A stretch of DNA of 64,000 nucleotides from Marchantia polymorpha subsp. ruderalis (lineage: Eukaryota > Streptophyta > Marchantiopsida > Marchantiales > Marchantiaceae). Positions within the stretch are counted from its first letter, which is position 1. Every line of letters begins with the position of its first letter. Location of the stretch: NCBI GenBank assembly GCA_037833965.1, contig AP031359.1, forward strand, positions 3,220,001 through 3,284,000. Direction: 5' to 3'. Below, in pieces: positions 26,051 through 38,054 of the stretch. Made by a program: the position numbers and the translations under genes. The notes below the pieces were generated by a model, which ran no database searches, was not told the origin of the DNA, and saw only the letters and a program-made list of their open reading frames with translations.

Positions 26051-27377
26051 TGCGTTGCCTGCACACACACAAACGTTCTCCCTTTCGCTCGCTCTCTCAC
26101 AATCGCCGCTGCGCGTCGGCCACTCAAGCACTGACTGCTCACTCTCTCTACGCTCGTTCGAGATCGCTACTCCAATTCTTTCAAGGTCCGCCAAGATCCT
26201 TGCGCAACTCGTCTCCGCACTCTCTACTCTCACTGCAGGTCGCTCCGCCCTTGCGCGTAATCTTGGAACTGGAAATCGCAAAGTCAAGAATGAGAGAATG
26301 AGACTGGAGCGCAGTCTTTTCTTCTCCGATTTCAAGAACGTCCAACGTTCTTACTGGTTGCAACGTACGCAGCCGGCTATACGGCTTAACGGTTCGCCCT
26401 TTGCATGCGCGAATTCACGTCTCCGCCTTGCGCGCATTCGCATGCTTAAACGTTGAATTCTCCCGCCGCCGCCACCTTCCGGACTCGAGTCCGCTGTAGG
26501 GTATACGTCGGCCCTGTTGTCTTTTCCTAACCCGCCCTTCTCCGGAGGCGTGTTGCCGCTGGTGCGTTCATTATCCGTCGGCGCCTTGCTGGAGGCGCAC
26601 ATCCAGCCGGAGCGAATTACGCCGGCGCGCAGTCGTACCGCCTATTTTGTCCTTTATGCCTCGTCCGTTGCTGCCAGCGCATCCGGCCGTCAGCGCCACG
26701 TCGGAGGCGTACATCTGACCGGCGCTTTCCTTCCATGAACAGCCGCCAAGGGCGCTTCCGACTCTGAGTTGGTTTCCTCCTGTGAGCGCGTGATTCCGCC
26801 GAAGGCGCATCGCCGAGGGCGTACGGGAATTCTTTCCGGCTGTGAACCCTAGCGCGAACGGCGCATGTCCGGCTACGAGTTTTCCGACGCTCATAACTTC
26901 TCCATTCCTGATCCATCTCCGGCGCTCTTGGACTCGTTAGAACGAGCGTCCCGAGCTCTGTCTAATGCAACTTCCACCAACTGGATCTACCGTGTATCCC
27001 GATTGTTATGAAGGTTTTCCCTTTCCGCGCTAGCGGCGCTTCGCCGAAGGCGCACTCATGGTCGGATGCCTTTAGAGGTCCGGGCCCTTCCCCTGACGTC
27101 TTTAGCACAACCTCCTCCTGAGGTGTCTGCGCCGGAAGCGTAGCTTCCTTATACGCTAGAGGCGCGTGAGTAGAGACACCTCAAAAAGGAGCTTTTGCCG
27201 AAGGCGCCGAAGACGTTGGCGTTGGTACATCCGACTACGTGATTCTTTGTGCCCTCGTGACGATCTCATCAATCCACTCTATTTAGCGTACCCTTCTCTA
27301 GCTACAAACACTGCTTTGGTACTATTTTTCTAAAATTGTTTAAATTCTGCAAAAAAAACAAAAAGCGTGTTACCACA

Positions 27378-27382
27378 AACAC
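27378..27382. repeat. Target-site duplication AACAC, right copy (element C)
   Basis: Pairs with 11890-11894. The insertion lies in element B RNase H, between the codons for YEF and FHVDH. Confidence 0.95.
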
Positions 27383-28732
27383 GAACTCATAGCAGATCAA
27401 ATAATGTCTGAACTTCTTACAGGAATACATCATTCCCAACGCCTCCCTCTCGGTTGTTGTGTACTTCTTCTCTGCTGCTCACAACTGACGGCTCGCGAAG
27501 TAAATCGGGTAGTCCTTCTTGTTGTCGTCCTTCTGACTGAGAACCACTCCGATTGCAAATGCCGACGTGTCTACATAGACATGGAAAGGTCTGTTCCAAT
27601 CCGGACTTCTCAGAACCGGAGCAGTCGTCAGTTTAGCTTTGAGTGTTTCAAAGGCTAGCTGTTGCTCGTTGCCCCACACATAGGGTTCCTCCTTCTTAAG
27701 CAGCTTCGTCAGATCGGCTGCCAAGATGGCGTACATATTTATGAACCTTCTGTAATAGCCTACATGGCCAAGGAAGGCCCTCAACTCACGCAGGTTCGTC
27801 GGCGGCTGAAGTTCGAGAATAATCTTCACCTTCTCTACATCCACCGCAATGCCATCAGACGAAACTCTGTGCCCCAGCAGGATTCCGCTGGTCATAAAGA
27901 AAAAACACTTCTCAGGGTGCAAGGACAAGCTGCTTTCCCGACATCTGTCAAACGTCTGCCGAAGGTGGTTAAGGTGCTCTGCCCTCTTGCCGAAGACACA
28001 AAAGTCATCGATGAAAATTTCCAGGAACTTCCTCAGGTGCTCTTGGAAGATGTTTGTCATCATCCGCTGGAACGTCGCTGGCGCGTTGCACAACCCGAAA
28101 GGCATCTTGTGATAAGCCTAGGTTCCCCAGTCGGTCGTGAAGGTTGTTTTGTCCTTGTCCTGTTCTCTGATGGACACCTGGTTGTAGCCAGAGAACCCGT
28201 CTAGGAAACTGTAGCATTCATGCCCTGCGACATGATCCAAAATAGAGTCCGTAAAAGGGAGAGGGTGATGATCCTTCCTTGTTGCTGCGTTCAGCTTCCG
28301 GAAGTCTTGGCACACCCGGATCTTACCCGTCAGTTTCTTGGGCACGATTACAATAGGTGACACCCACTCGCTACTGAGTACCGGGTAGATGATCCCTGCG
28401 CTCAGGTACTTATCGATTTCGTTCTTCACCAATAATGAGTATTTTGGGTTGAGCCTGTATTGGCGTTGGCGAACCGGAACTGCCTCGTCCAACAAGTCGA
28501 TCCTGTGCTCTCCATACCTTGCAGGTATGCCTTTCATGTCTTCAATCTTCCATGCGAAGACATCCTCATACTGGCGAAGAAACGCCTGTACCCTGTTCAA
28601 CTCTTCTCCTTGTACCTAGCTTGACACCTTCAAGCCTTTGTCTAGACTGAGCTGCAGTTCGCAGCAGTCACTTGGGTCGACAATCCCCTCTGTGTGACTG
28701 ATCTCGCTTCTGCCCAGTCCGACTGCTAGTTG
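27383..28732 (-). pseudogene. pol: Element B pol, 5' part (RT and most of RNase H), inactivated
   Basis: Continues the pol frame interrupted by element C. Recognisable motifs are KYSLLVKNEIDKYLSAG, CQDFRKLNAATRK, FLDGFSGYNQ, FIDDFCVFG and HVYVDTSAFAIG. Nonsense codons lie at 28616-28618 (CAG to TAG), 28118-28120 (TAT to TAG) and 27479-27481 (TCA to TGA), relative to element C. No frameshift is seen. The leaky stop context TAG CAA CTA at the gag junction (28735-28727) is still present. Confidence 0.88.
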
Positions 28733-31543
28733 CTATCCGTCATCCGGATGCACATCGTCCACTTCCTCCTCAATGGAGCAGCAAGTGACGTAACCCACAA
28801 ACTCATCCGACATTTCTGTCTCTGAAGTGCATTACGAGCTGGTCTCCCCTCCAGTCGTGTAACCGGAGGTGGTCGAAGGTGTTTCGCCCTCGTGTGGTAC
28901 CTTGGTCCATGGTACGGTAATGACAATCGGAGGGTCCGTAGGGTTCCGGAACTGCAATCTCTTCCTCCTCCAGTCACACCTTGCTTTGGCATCGTATAGC
29001 CACGGTCTGCCTAGCAGCACATCATAACCTTTCTTCATTAGAGGCTGCAATATTATGTAGAACAGTTGAAAGTCCACTCCTCCAATGTTGGTTCTCACAT
29101 TGCTCAACATTCCTAGCGGCATTCTGCGCGTTTGATCGGCCAGCCGCAACACTCGGGTTGTAGGCTCGAAGGTTTGGAACCCCAAGGAGTTCGCTGTCTC
29201 CTCGGTCATGATGTTCACGCCCGAGCCGGAGTTCACTGGTACCTTCTGTATGATGCAGCCTCCAATCTCTACTTCGATCTCCGGAGGTCCTAGGTCTCCT
29301 CCTTCCACTCTGTACACAGCCGGAAGTTTCCCTTTTCTGGGTTTGCGTGGTCGGCGCTACGAAAGCATCAGCATCTTTCGGTACGTCTTATTGTCCTCCA
29401 ACAGCTGGTGGAAGGAAATATTTGCCCTCTGACTCCCTATATCCTCCATTATGTCGTAGGAAGTGTTGGAAGTCACAGCCGCCACTCTCTCTGTAGTCTC
29501 GGTCGGAAGTGGTGTATGGGGCCTAGCCGCCTTCCGGTCGTCGGATATCGTTCCGGCGCTCAGTGCTTCCTTGATGAGGTGACTCACCTCATCTTTGATG
29601 TCCGGAAGGTAGTCTCGGGTCCGGAACTCTTCTGAAGACCTGTCCGCCTTCTCCGAGTTCTGCACCGGCTGGATGTTTTGTATCGCCGGAGGTGTACCCG
29701 GCCTTTTTCTTCGGCTAGACTTCTCCTCTTCTTTAGACTTCCTCCTCTCTTCCCTACGCTCGAGGCGGCGAGTGTCCTCGTGGTCCTCTCCCCTCCTCTT
29801 CGAACTTCGGGTCTCTACCCGTCCGCACATCACTTCTTCTTCCGTCCATACTTCGTTTTCTTCAGCTGGGTCCGGGCTCAGCTCTACCTGGTTGACCTGC
29901 ACTTCTTCCTTGCCAGGTGTCGACACGAAACGCACGGTTTGCCTGGCGACTGGTGGCTGATCACATTCGGCTGCCGTATGTCCAAACTTCTTGCAATTGC
30001 TGCACAACGGTACATACCCCATTTGCTTCCTCGGGTGGGGGCAACTCGGCGCGTAATGTCCCATGTCCCCGCAGTTGTAGCAACCATTGAATTGTGGTGG
30101 AGGTCGGTTGAAATTGCCTGGAGGTGCCATGCGTCTCGGTGGGAGCGTACCCGCCATTTCCCTCGGAACAAAGCGCGGTATATGCACAGGTGGGTTCGGT
30201 GTTGTAGCCGGAGCTGCCTGAACCGCGTAGGCGGTGTCCTCAGCTGGCTCAGCATAATAAATGGGGTTCTCCCACTGTGGGGCCCATTCAACCGCATTCA
30301 CTGGGTAAGTCGGGCGAGCGGACATGCACTCCGTGTTGGCATGTCCCACCTGTCCGCACGTAGTACACCAGAGATTCGCTCGCTGTCTCGTAGGTGATTT
30401 ACGTCAGTCTTGGCCTCCCACTACATGAACTTTTAGGTCCGCAAAATTCTTCACCAGGTTGTCCACCTTGGCTGCGATGTCCCCTTGACTCTTCACTGGG
30501 ATTCCCCTACCTCGATCCTTCTTCTTGATCGTACTGCGTTTCTTCTTCCGTCTTTCCTCCTCTGACGATGACGAGTCCTCTTCCTCTTCCGAGGAAGAAC
30601 TCGATTTGGAGGAGCTTGATTCTTCTGACGAGGAAGGCGAGTTCCTTCTCTTCCGACGTCCGCCTTGCGATTTCTTCTTCGTCGACCGTCGGTCGCGTCT
30701 TCGAGTGTCAAGGGTTGACGTTTCAAAGGTTTCTGCCGAAGCTATCACATCTTGGATTGTGTCAGCCTTGCCTCTCCTGCAGAAGGTCTCCATTTCTCTT
30801 GAGAGCCCTGTCACATACCAATCCACTGCTTGTTGCACCGAAAACGGTTCTCCTGGGCCTGTCTTCGGAATTCAATCTAGGAGGTCTTGGAATCTCTCAG
30901 TATAGTCTCGAAGATTCTCCTTTCGCTCGCGTCGAAGATTTCGAAGCCGGGTCAGTACTCGACTGTCATATCCGAGTTCGCGAAACCGCCTCAAATACTT
31001 TTCCTTGAGCTGAGCCTAGGTCCGGATGCCAGTGGGGTCGGTGCTCTCATGATTGTACCAGCTACGAGCTCTCCTGCGTAGCAAGCTAGGAAAGATTCGC
31101 AATCTGTCCTCATCACTGGTCTCACGATTGGTGATGGAGACAGACTCGAAGAGCTTTATGTATGAATCTGCATCATCATCGTCGCCCGTTCCAGTGTATC
31201 TTGGATACGAATGTTTCGTGAAAGGTTGGGAAAACACCTGGCGGAGATTGGCTTGATGGTCTGCCATTGGTGATCCTGTCAACGGATTGATCCTAGGTTG
31301 GCCAAACTCAGGAAGAGTTTCTATCGGAGGAATTTCCAATAGAACTGTTAGCTCAATGCTCGCGGTAGGTGAACTGGAACGCCTTTGTCTTCCAGCAGTC
31401 GGTGATGGCGATCTTTCTGCAGAGTCCTCACCTGGAGTCTTCTTTTTAGTTCGCCGTTTTGCTTCTACGGCTTTTTCTGAATCTTGACGGAGCTTTCGTG
31501 TGGCTCTCGCACTCAGGTTTCCCACACTATCGCTCGTCGACAT
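28733..31543 (-). pseudogene. gag: Element B Gag-protease, inactivated by five nonsense codons
   Basis: Closely related to the gag of element C and still in one frame from ATG 31543 (MSTSDSVGNL) to the leaky UAG at 28733-28735. Premature stops lie at 31016-31018 (Trp to TAG), 30872-30874 (CGA to TGA), 30404-30406 (CGA to TGA), 29357-29359 (Leu to TAG) and 28832-28834 (Ser to TAA). The Gag core, zinc knuckles and protease (DSGSGVNIM changed to NSGSGVNIM) can be read. The loss of the catalytic protease Asp is a further defect. Confidence 0.88.
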
Positions 31544-31561
31544 TCACCGAGCATTGCTGCT

Positions 31562-31574
31562 GTGTGTTACCACA
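31562..31574 (-). repeat. Remnant of element B 5' LTR (last 13 bp)
   Basis: The B leader stops after GCATTGCTGCT and is followed by GTGTGTTACCACA, exactly the outer end of B's 3' LTR at 10354-10366. Primer site and nearly the whole 5' LTR are deleted. The next five bases, GTAGT (31575-31579), should be B's target duplication. The same GTAGT occurs at the matching position of intact LTRs (44118-44122), as expected if B landed in another LTR. Confidence 0.7.
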
Positions 31575-33594
31575 GTAGTGACTCCCAACTCTGGCTTTTA
31601 CAACCCTTCCACTGGCTTTCTGCTAGCGTGGGGAACCCGGGTTGGACTTCCTACTTCGGATCAAAGTCACTCACAAGCGGTGAACAACACTCTCAACTCA
31701 CAAAACGCGCAGAGATCATAGGTCCGCACGGAGGGACTCAACTGAGAAACGATCCAGTAGCACACCACAACGGTCTATTGAAGAGTTTGAATTCTTAGGC
31801 ACTTGTCATTCCCATAAATACTTTAGGGGTTACCCTGAAGGCACCTGCTGCAGCGTAAGCTGAAGTTACAATCAAGGCTTACACGAAGTAGCAAAACTTC
31901 ACTTTGGCATTCCGGGGAAAAATCCCAAAGGAGTACAATCAGGAAAAATCACTCGAAAGTGTAAGGGGGAATTGTTCAAGTATCTAACTCGTAACTGGCT
32001 CTGAGCATCGGCAATCACCAGCAGGTGTAGATCCGAACTACTCAAGTCTCTAACCAGTGTACTAGCTCTGAACATTCGGCCGAAGGCCTTCAGCTACACA
32101 ATGCGGACCGCCAAGGTGTAGCTCCTCTTGCGTGGTGATGGAACTAAGGACACAAACACGCAGAGAAAATGAGTTCCTGATCTGCACTTCCGAAACTGGA
32201 AGAATCCCAAGGCAAGACGCCTTGAACTACTTTATACCCTCTAAGTCCTAACTAACACTACACTGCACTACGCTACGCGCCTTCACGGAACCACACTAAA
32301 CTACACTCCGCAGAATCGGTGCTTCGCCTTATGCGCGACGGACTGCCGCGCACTAACTCTCTACCCTGCCAATCGTCCGCTCGATTGCGCAGTCCCAACG
32401 GCCGCAACACCGCGGAAACCTCCGTCTCTAGAGTGGCCATGGTGTCCCGCGACTTCGACAGAAACGAATCCAGCTTCTTCGCCACTCGCCGCCGGCTCCG
32501 ACTGTCACCTGACAACAAACCCGCCGCACGAAGCTCTAACTCGCGTAGTGTGAGTTTCTCCTGCGCCGCCACTTCCCAGTGGGCGTAGCCCCTGAGACAG
32601 TGGGTGACTCGCCTCGCCATCTCTTCCTTCGTGCAATCTGCCTCCCGCCGGCGATCGTCTTCAACTACAGCCAACTGCAATTCGGCCTCCGCACGCTACG
32701 CTCTCAATTCCCCGCACTCGGATTGCAGTCTGTGGATTAACTCTTCATCCGCCTGCCGTGCGAGCTGACAATGCTGTAACAACCGTGTCTGTCGCACGAG
32801 CTCCTCTGACAAAATTTGATTCTTAGCCTGCTCAAAATCCAGCTCCTCTGCTAACTTCGCCTTTGCCTTGGCGAAATCCTCCAGCTTCTCGTTCTTCGTC
32901 TTGTCGAGAGCCTTGTACATCTTCTTAGTGAGGTTGAGGTGGCCCCACAGGCAATCATGCCTCTCCCGCAGATCCTTAAGTTCCTGATCCACACGGGCCA
33001 ACAACTTGCTGGTGTGGACTTTAGTGCGGGTTCGCCTCTTCACTAGTTCGACGTAGGACCCTGGCTGGTGGGGATCCGCGTACTTCTCCACTTTGCAATC
33101 CAGGTACCTCAACAGAGGTACTACCTGCTCGCAGAGCGCCGCCGTCGGCGTGCCTACCACTTCCTGCTCCTCCTCCTTAGTTGATTCCGATCCCGACACT
33201 GATTCCGTCGATCCTCCTTCTTTGTCATCCTCCGACTTGAGGATTTCAGTCGCCACCAAATTCGTCAGTGACTGTCCTGAGCGTGGCTGCGCAATGTCTC
33301 CGTCCTCTGCCGCCAGTGTCGCCCCTGCAGCCTTGCTGCTCCCTGCCAAAATGTCCAAGGCGGTGGGTGAATGCGGTTGTGCCAAATTCACTTCGCCCGC
33401 CCGTCTGGCTTCTGCTAACTACTCATCGCCGTAGGCGTCTACCCCTGAAGGTGATCGTGCGGAATGTGTCTGCGCGGAGTGCAATTGTGCATCGCACACA
33501 CGAATTTCCTCCTGCCGACAGTCAATCCGCTCCTTTGATCGGTCCCGCTCCTCCATTAGGTCCTGCGCCAGGGATGCGTCCTGCCTATGCGTAG
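31575..33594 (-). repeat. LTR X, R/U5 and LORF 3' half (host of element B)
   Basis: It starts within R/U5 (GTAGTGACTCCCAACT) and runs through a TATA box (32236-32227) and the LORF C-terminal half into the linker. The LORF here differs clearly from both D copies (for example DFAKAKAKLAEELDFEQAKN), so X is a separate family member. It ends beside a GCCTATGCGTAGGC palindrome at 33583-33596, after which D-type LTR begins. Confidence 0.7.
32273..33391 (-). pseudogene. LORF of LTR X, C-terminal half
   Basis: Two open pieces in one frame, 32696-33391 and 32273-32680, are separated by a stop just after ECGELRA. They carry SPTALDIL, VATEIL, LCEQVVPLLRYLDCKVEKYADP, the coiled coil and the LRAAGLLSGDSRSRRRVAKK tail. 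The N-terminal domain is absent: upstream of about 33595 the sequence switches to element D. Confidence 0.75.
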
Positions 33595-33599
33595 GCGCC

Positions 33600-36500
33600 T
33601 AAGGCCTTCAGCTACAAAATGCGGAACGCCAAGTGGTAGCTCCTCTTGCGTGGTGACAGAACTAAGGACACAAACACGCAGAGAAAATGAGTTCTTGATC
33701 TACACTTCCGAAATTGGGAAAGAACCCAAGGCAAAACGCCTTGAACTACTTTATACCTTCTAAGTCCTAACTAGCACTACACTGCACTACGCTATGCGCC
33801 GGCACGGAACCACGCTACACTACACTCCGTAGAACCTGTGCTACGCCTCCTGCGCGACAGAGTGCCGCACACTAACTCCCTACCCTTCGACAGAAAAGCG
33901 TCTAATTTCTTCGCCACCTTCCGCCGACTCCGACTGTCACCTGACAACAATCCGGCTGCACGAAGCTCCAACTCACGCAGTGTGAGTTTCTCCTGCGCCG
34001 CCACTTCCCAGTGGGCATAGCCCTTGAGACAGTGGGCGACACGCCTCGCCATCTCCCTCGTGCAATCTGCCTCTCGCCTGCGATCCTCTTCAATTACCAC
34101 CAACTGCGATTCGGCCTCCGCACGCTGCGCTCTCAATTCACCACACTCTGACTGTAGTCTGCGGATTAAATCCTCATCCGCCTGTCGTGCGAGCTAACAC
34201 TCCGCCAACAAACGCGTCTGTCGCACGAGCTCCTTTGACAGAATCTGATTCTGAGTTTTCTCAGACATCAAATCCGTCGTGGTCTTCACCACATCCCTGG
34301 TGAGCTCTTCCAATCTCTCCTTCCTCATCCTGTCGAGGGCATGCGATTTCCTCTCAAGGTTGTACTGACCCCATAAACAGGTATGCTTCTCCCTCAAATC
34401 CTTCAACTCTTGGTCCGTCTTAGCTAGTAGCTTGCTAGTGTGGACTTTAGTGCGAGTCCGCCTGCGCACTAATTCGATGTAAGATCCCGGCTGGCGTGGA
34501 TCGGCGTATTTATCAAATTTGCGATCCAAGTACTTCAGCAACGGTATCACCTGCTCAGAGAGCGCCGCCGCCGGCGCTCCAACAATTTCCTCCTCCTCCT
34601 CCTCGGTATCCCCTGCTCCCGACATTGCTTCTGTGGAGCCTCCGTCGTCATCATCCGAGTTAAGGATTTCAGTCGCCATTGATTGCATTGGCGACTGACC
34701 CGAGTGGGGCTGCACGTCGTCTACGGGTGCTGCCTGCGAAGGCACCGCTGCAGCCTCGCTACTCTTCGCCAAAATGTCCAAGTCGGTGGGCAAATGTGGC
34801 CGTGCTACATCCCCGTTGCCCGCTTGTCGATCTTCGACCGTATCCTCTCTGCCGCCGACGTCCGCCGCCGAAGGCGATCGAGCGGAGGGTGTCTGCGCGG
34901 GGTTTGATTGCGCATCGCGCACCGAAATTTTGTCCCGCGAACAGTCAATCCGCTCTCCCGTCAGTAGCTGCTCCCTCGATCGGTCCTGCGCGAGGGCTGT
35001 GCCTGGCCTGTGCACAGGCGCAAATGCCGGCGCCTTGTCCGCCGTAGGCGCAGCGCCGAAGGCGTCTATCTCCGAAGGCGACACAGCCGGAGGCCGCTCG
35101 CCCGATGTCCCTTGGCCCAAAGGCCCTACCGCCGAAGGCACATCTACCGGCGGATTACCCGCCGAAGGTGCGGCCTCCGCACGCTCCCTGCTCGCATCTC
35201 CTCGGCCCGAAGGCCCTGGCGCCAAAGGCGCAAATCGCGGCGCTTTGGGCGCCGGAGGGTCTGGTCCCGAAGGCCCGTGACCCGTAGGCGGATCTTCCGC
35301 CGGCTCCTTCCCCTTCCTACGTTGGAACGGGGGTGAATCCTGCCTGTGCGTAGGCGGCATGTGCACAGGTGACCTGTGCACAGGCGACCTGTGCACATGC
35401 GAAATCCTGCCTGCGACCTGTGCACAAGCGGACTACCTCTTCCTATGCGTAGGCGTAGGTCCACGTCCGCTTGTGGTCGCCTTTCCGTCGAGGCTCGCCT
35501 GTGCGCAGGCGGACCACCTGTCCGCAACGCACGTGGTAACTCCGGAGGCCCTCGGCCCGTAGGCGGCCTCTCGTCCGTCGAAGGTGCAGCGTGGCCCGTA
35601 GCTCCTACAGCCGTCCGCGCTCCCTCGTTCTTCTCCGGCAACGCACTTCCTTTCTCCGTGGCAATCGTCGCCGTGTCCGCGCTGCTGGCTGGTAACACAA
35701 GCCTGCGCGCCTTCTGCTTCGGCCGGCTGCACACTTCGTGCAACGGCCGCTGTCGAATTGGAGCAGTGGGTTCTTGATGCTGCTCCTCTTCGGACTCCTC
35801 TCTCCATCGCCGCTTCCGCGGCACTCTTGCTGCAGGAGTATTTCTCCCTTCGTCCCTCCACCTTGGCGGAGTAGAAGTTGGTGACTCCTCTGCGTCAGTG
35901 TCGACCTCGTTATCCCGCACATACTTCCCGGGATGGTCGACGGACAACGGGGGAAAACGAGCTTGCTCCGCCGCGGTCAAACAATTCCGCTGCCGATAAA
36001 AATTGATCAGGAAAGGAGAGAGATGATTTAGAGTTCCCCCCTTCTCCTCAAAAGCGTGCTGTCACATCACTCTGTGCAGGATGCTCGCCCAGTGAATTGG
36101 AGCTCCCTCGATGATGCACTCCACAAAAGAGACCTGCCACAATGTGATGTAGCAGGCGCGGTGTGGCTGCAGTAATTGCAGCAGCGCCGTAGCCACAGTT
36201 CGGCGGAAGCGATCCTTGTAATCGCGGGTCTTGTACCCATTCTTGGTAGACCTCTCCCGCTTGAACAGCTCCACAAATTGCGCCTCGTCCTGCTTAGACA
36301 CCTTGACGCTCCCACTATCAAAGAGGAGGTGCTCTGGGATGCCGGCACACCTCTCTAATGCTTGCGCCCAATCTTGGACTGTCCACCGATCGACATGCGG
36401 ACGCAATCCGCGCGAAGGTGGTCCCCGTGGCTCTAGCCACTCGCGCACCATATCCGCACAAATGTAGCTCCATCCCCATAGCAAGAAATCGAGCTTTCTT

Positions 36501-38017
36501 GCTATCAGACGCTCCTTGTAAGCGCGCAGCCCGTTCTGTGGCAGTCGGAGCGGCAGCATCCGCAATCGGCTCAGTCTCGACATTGCGTTCTTGGAATTCG
36601 CCTGTTCGCTAGTTCTCCTTCTGCTCCGCTCGAGCTTCTTGCTTCCTCGGCAAACTCTAATCTCACTCAATTCCAAATCACGCGCACTCACTTCTCTCTC
36701 AATCACCAAGTAATCCTCTGCGCGGCGATGTCGGGAATGCTTAGCAGCTAGCAGATGGACGCGCGCTGCTCGCACTAGAAAATGGAATCGCGAATTCAAG
36801 AATGGGACGCTCTCCGTCTCCCGGTCGAAGGTCATGGTCGGCTCTTGCCCGTGAGGGTCGACTCAAATGATGGCCGCGCCGGCTCTACGTTAAAACGGTC
36901 TCCGCTCTCACGCGCGGCTTCACGCTCCGCCGACGCCGATTTAACTCACACGCTCGAATTGGCGAATTTGAACTCCGCGAGCGTACTACGCCGCGGACAT
37001 GGGTGCGCAGCGCCGAAGGCGGATTTTCCGCCTTGCGCGGTACACTGGTTCGTACCGCTCCTCAGCCAATCTTCCTCTGCCTCGGCGCTCGTCCGCACGT
37101 CGGACAAAAGTTCAACTCCCGCCTGTGCGCAGGCGGACTCCTCGGCGGATTCTCCGCCGACGCGGAACTTCACCCGCCTGTGCGCAGGCGAAGCCCGTCC
37201 GCGTCGATGCGCTGGCGCGGAAGGCGTTGACCGCCTCCGTCCAGACTGTCCGTTCCTTGTCTCTCCGTCTGCGCGCTCGCCGCCGCAACCCGTCCGACCA
37301 AGAGCGCATCCATCCGTCCCGTCCGTACAGTCCGTACGGTCCGTACGGATTTTACTACTCCGGCGGCTCCTTGCTCGTCCGCGCTGCTGCGCTGGCGCGG
37401 AAGGCGCCGTACAATTTCTACCTCCGAAGGCGCATTTCTAGGGCCGAAGGCGGATTTCCCGCCGACGCCGAAGCGCCTGTGCACAAGCAAACGCCTGTGC
37501 GTAGGCTAACTTTGCGCCTACATCAAAACTCTATTTGGCCTGTGCGCAGGCAAACTTCCTTCGTCCGCGCATAGGACAAAACCCTCTTCGCCTGTGCACA
37601 GGCGAAAAACTGAGTATCTTACAACCTTCATAACTCCCGGAGTCCTCATCCGTTGTTGGCGTTCTTGGGCTCGTTGGAATCAGCGCGTCGAGTTCTTTCC
37701 AACAAGACCCTAACTAAGTCAAGGCGTTTGGGGGTTGACCTAAATATGAAGGATTTCCCTACCGCCGAGGGCGCAGCGCCCAAGGCGGATTTTACGCCTT
37801 GCGCCGTAGGGATCATACCTTCAGAGCTCGCAGGGAGGGTGGTGCCCTTCCTTGACGCTGCACCCAACTCCTAGATTCTTCGAGGTCCCTCGCGAATCTC
37901 TGCGATCTTCCGAATTCACTCTATTTTGATGCACCGAAGGCTATTTACACTGCTGCCGTGGTACAGTTTACAAAAATGTTTCAATTTACTCAAAATTACC
38001 AAAAGTGGGGTACCACA
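33600..38017 (-). repeat. Element D 3' LTR, missing about 0.8 kb at its R/U5 end
   Basis: Begins inside R/U5 at AAGGCCTTCAGCTAC. It contains TATA (33755-33746), LORF pseudogene and U3, and ends GGGGTACCACA at 38017. A deletion of about 117 bp near 33885, relative to 44.9 kb, removes part of the LORF tail. Confidence 0.8.
33792..36583 (-). pseudogene. LORF of element D 3' LTR, inactivated
   Basis: ATG at 36583 (MSRLSRLRMLPLRLPQNGL). All domains seen in element A LORF are present. Damage: CGA to TGA at 36062-36064 (HRVM*QHAF), a frameshift in the VHRSP palindrome region near 35396-35420, CAG to TAG at about 34194-34196, and the deletion in the tail. The frameshift coincides with a scrambled GACCTGTGCACA palindrome cluster. 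Confidence 0.82.
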
Positions 38018-38029
38018 TGCTCCCCTCCT
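38018..38029 (-). other. Polypurine tract (element D)
   Basis: Minus strand AGGAGGGGAGCA, one base from the B/C sequence, abutting the LTR start TGTGG. Confidence 0.75.
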
Positions 38030-38054
38030 CAATTGTGAGCGCCCACGCGAACAC

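Larger units (their letters stand above)
11895..27377 (-). mobile_element. Element C: complete, structurally intact Ty3/gypsy retrotransposon (15,483 bp)
   Basis: The element is bounded by AACAC duplications and has two 4,842-bp LTRs (11895-16736, 22536-27377) exactly 10,641 bp apart, with no difference seen. The 5,799-bp internal region has a tRNA-Asp primer site, gag-protease, UAG readthrough context, RT-RNase H-integrase and a polypurine tract. All catalytic residues checked are present. It is inserted into the RNase H region of element B, whose frame is restored when C is removed. The identical LTRs indicate very recent insertion, so C could still be autonomous. Transcription and mobility are not shown by sequence. 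Confidence 0.95.
22536..27377 (-). repeat. Element C 5' LTR (4,842 bp), no difference seen from the 3' LTR
   Basis: Same internal order as the 3' LTR, offset by exactly 10,641 bp. Its TATAAAGTAG (23461-23452) would start genomic RNA that runs through gag-pol into the 3' LTR. The TATA-like CTAAATAG near its upstream end (about 27286-27279) could start a separate LORF transcript. Confidence 0.95.

Noticed and set aside
11895..27377. Identical LTRs as an assembly duplication
   Set aside because: Exact target duplications and restoration of the B pol frame on removal of C fit a real insertion; read support cannot be checked here.
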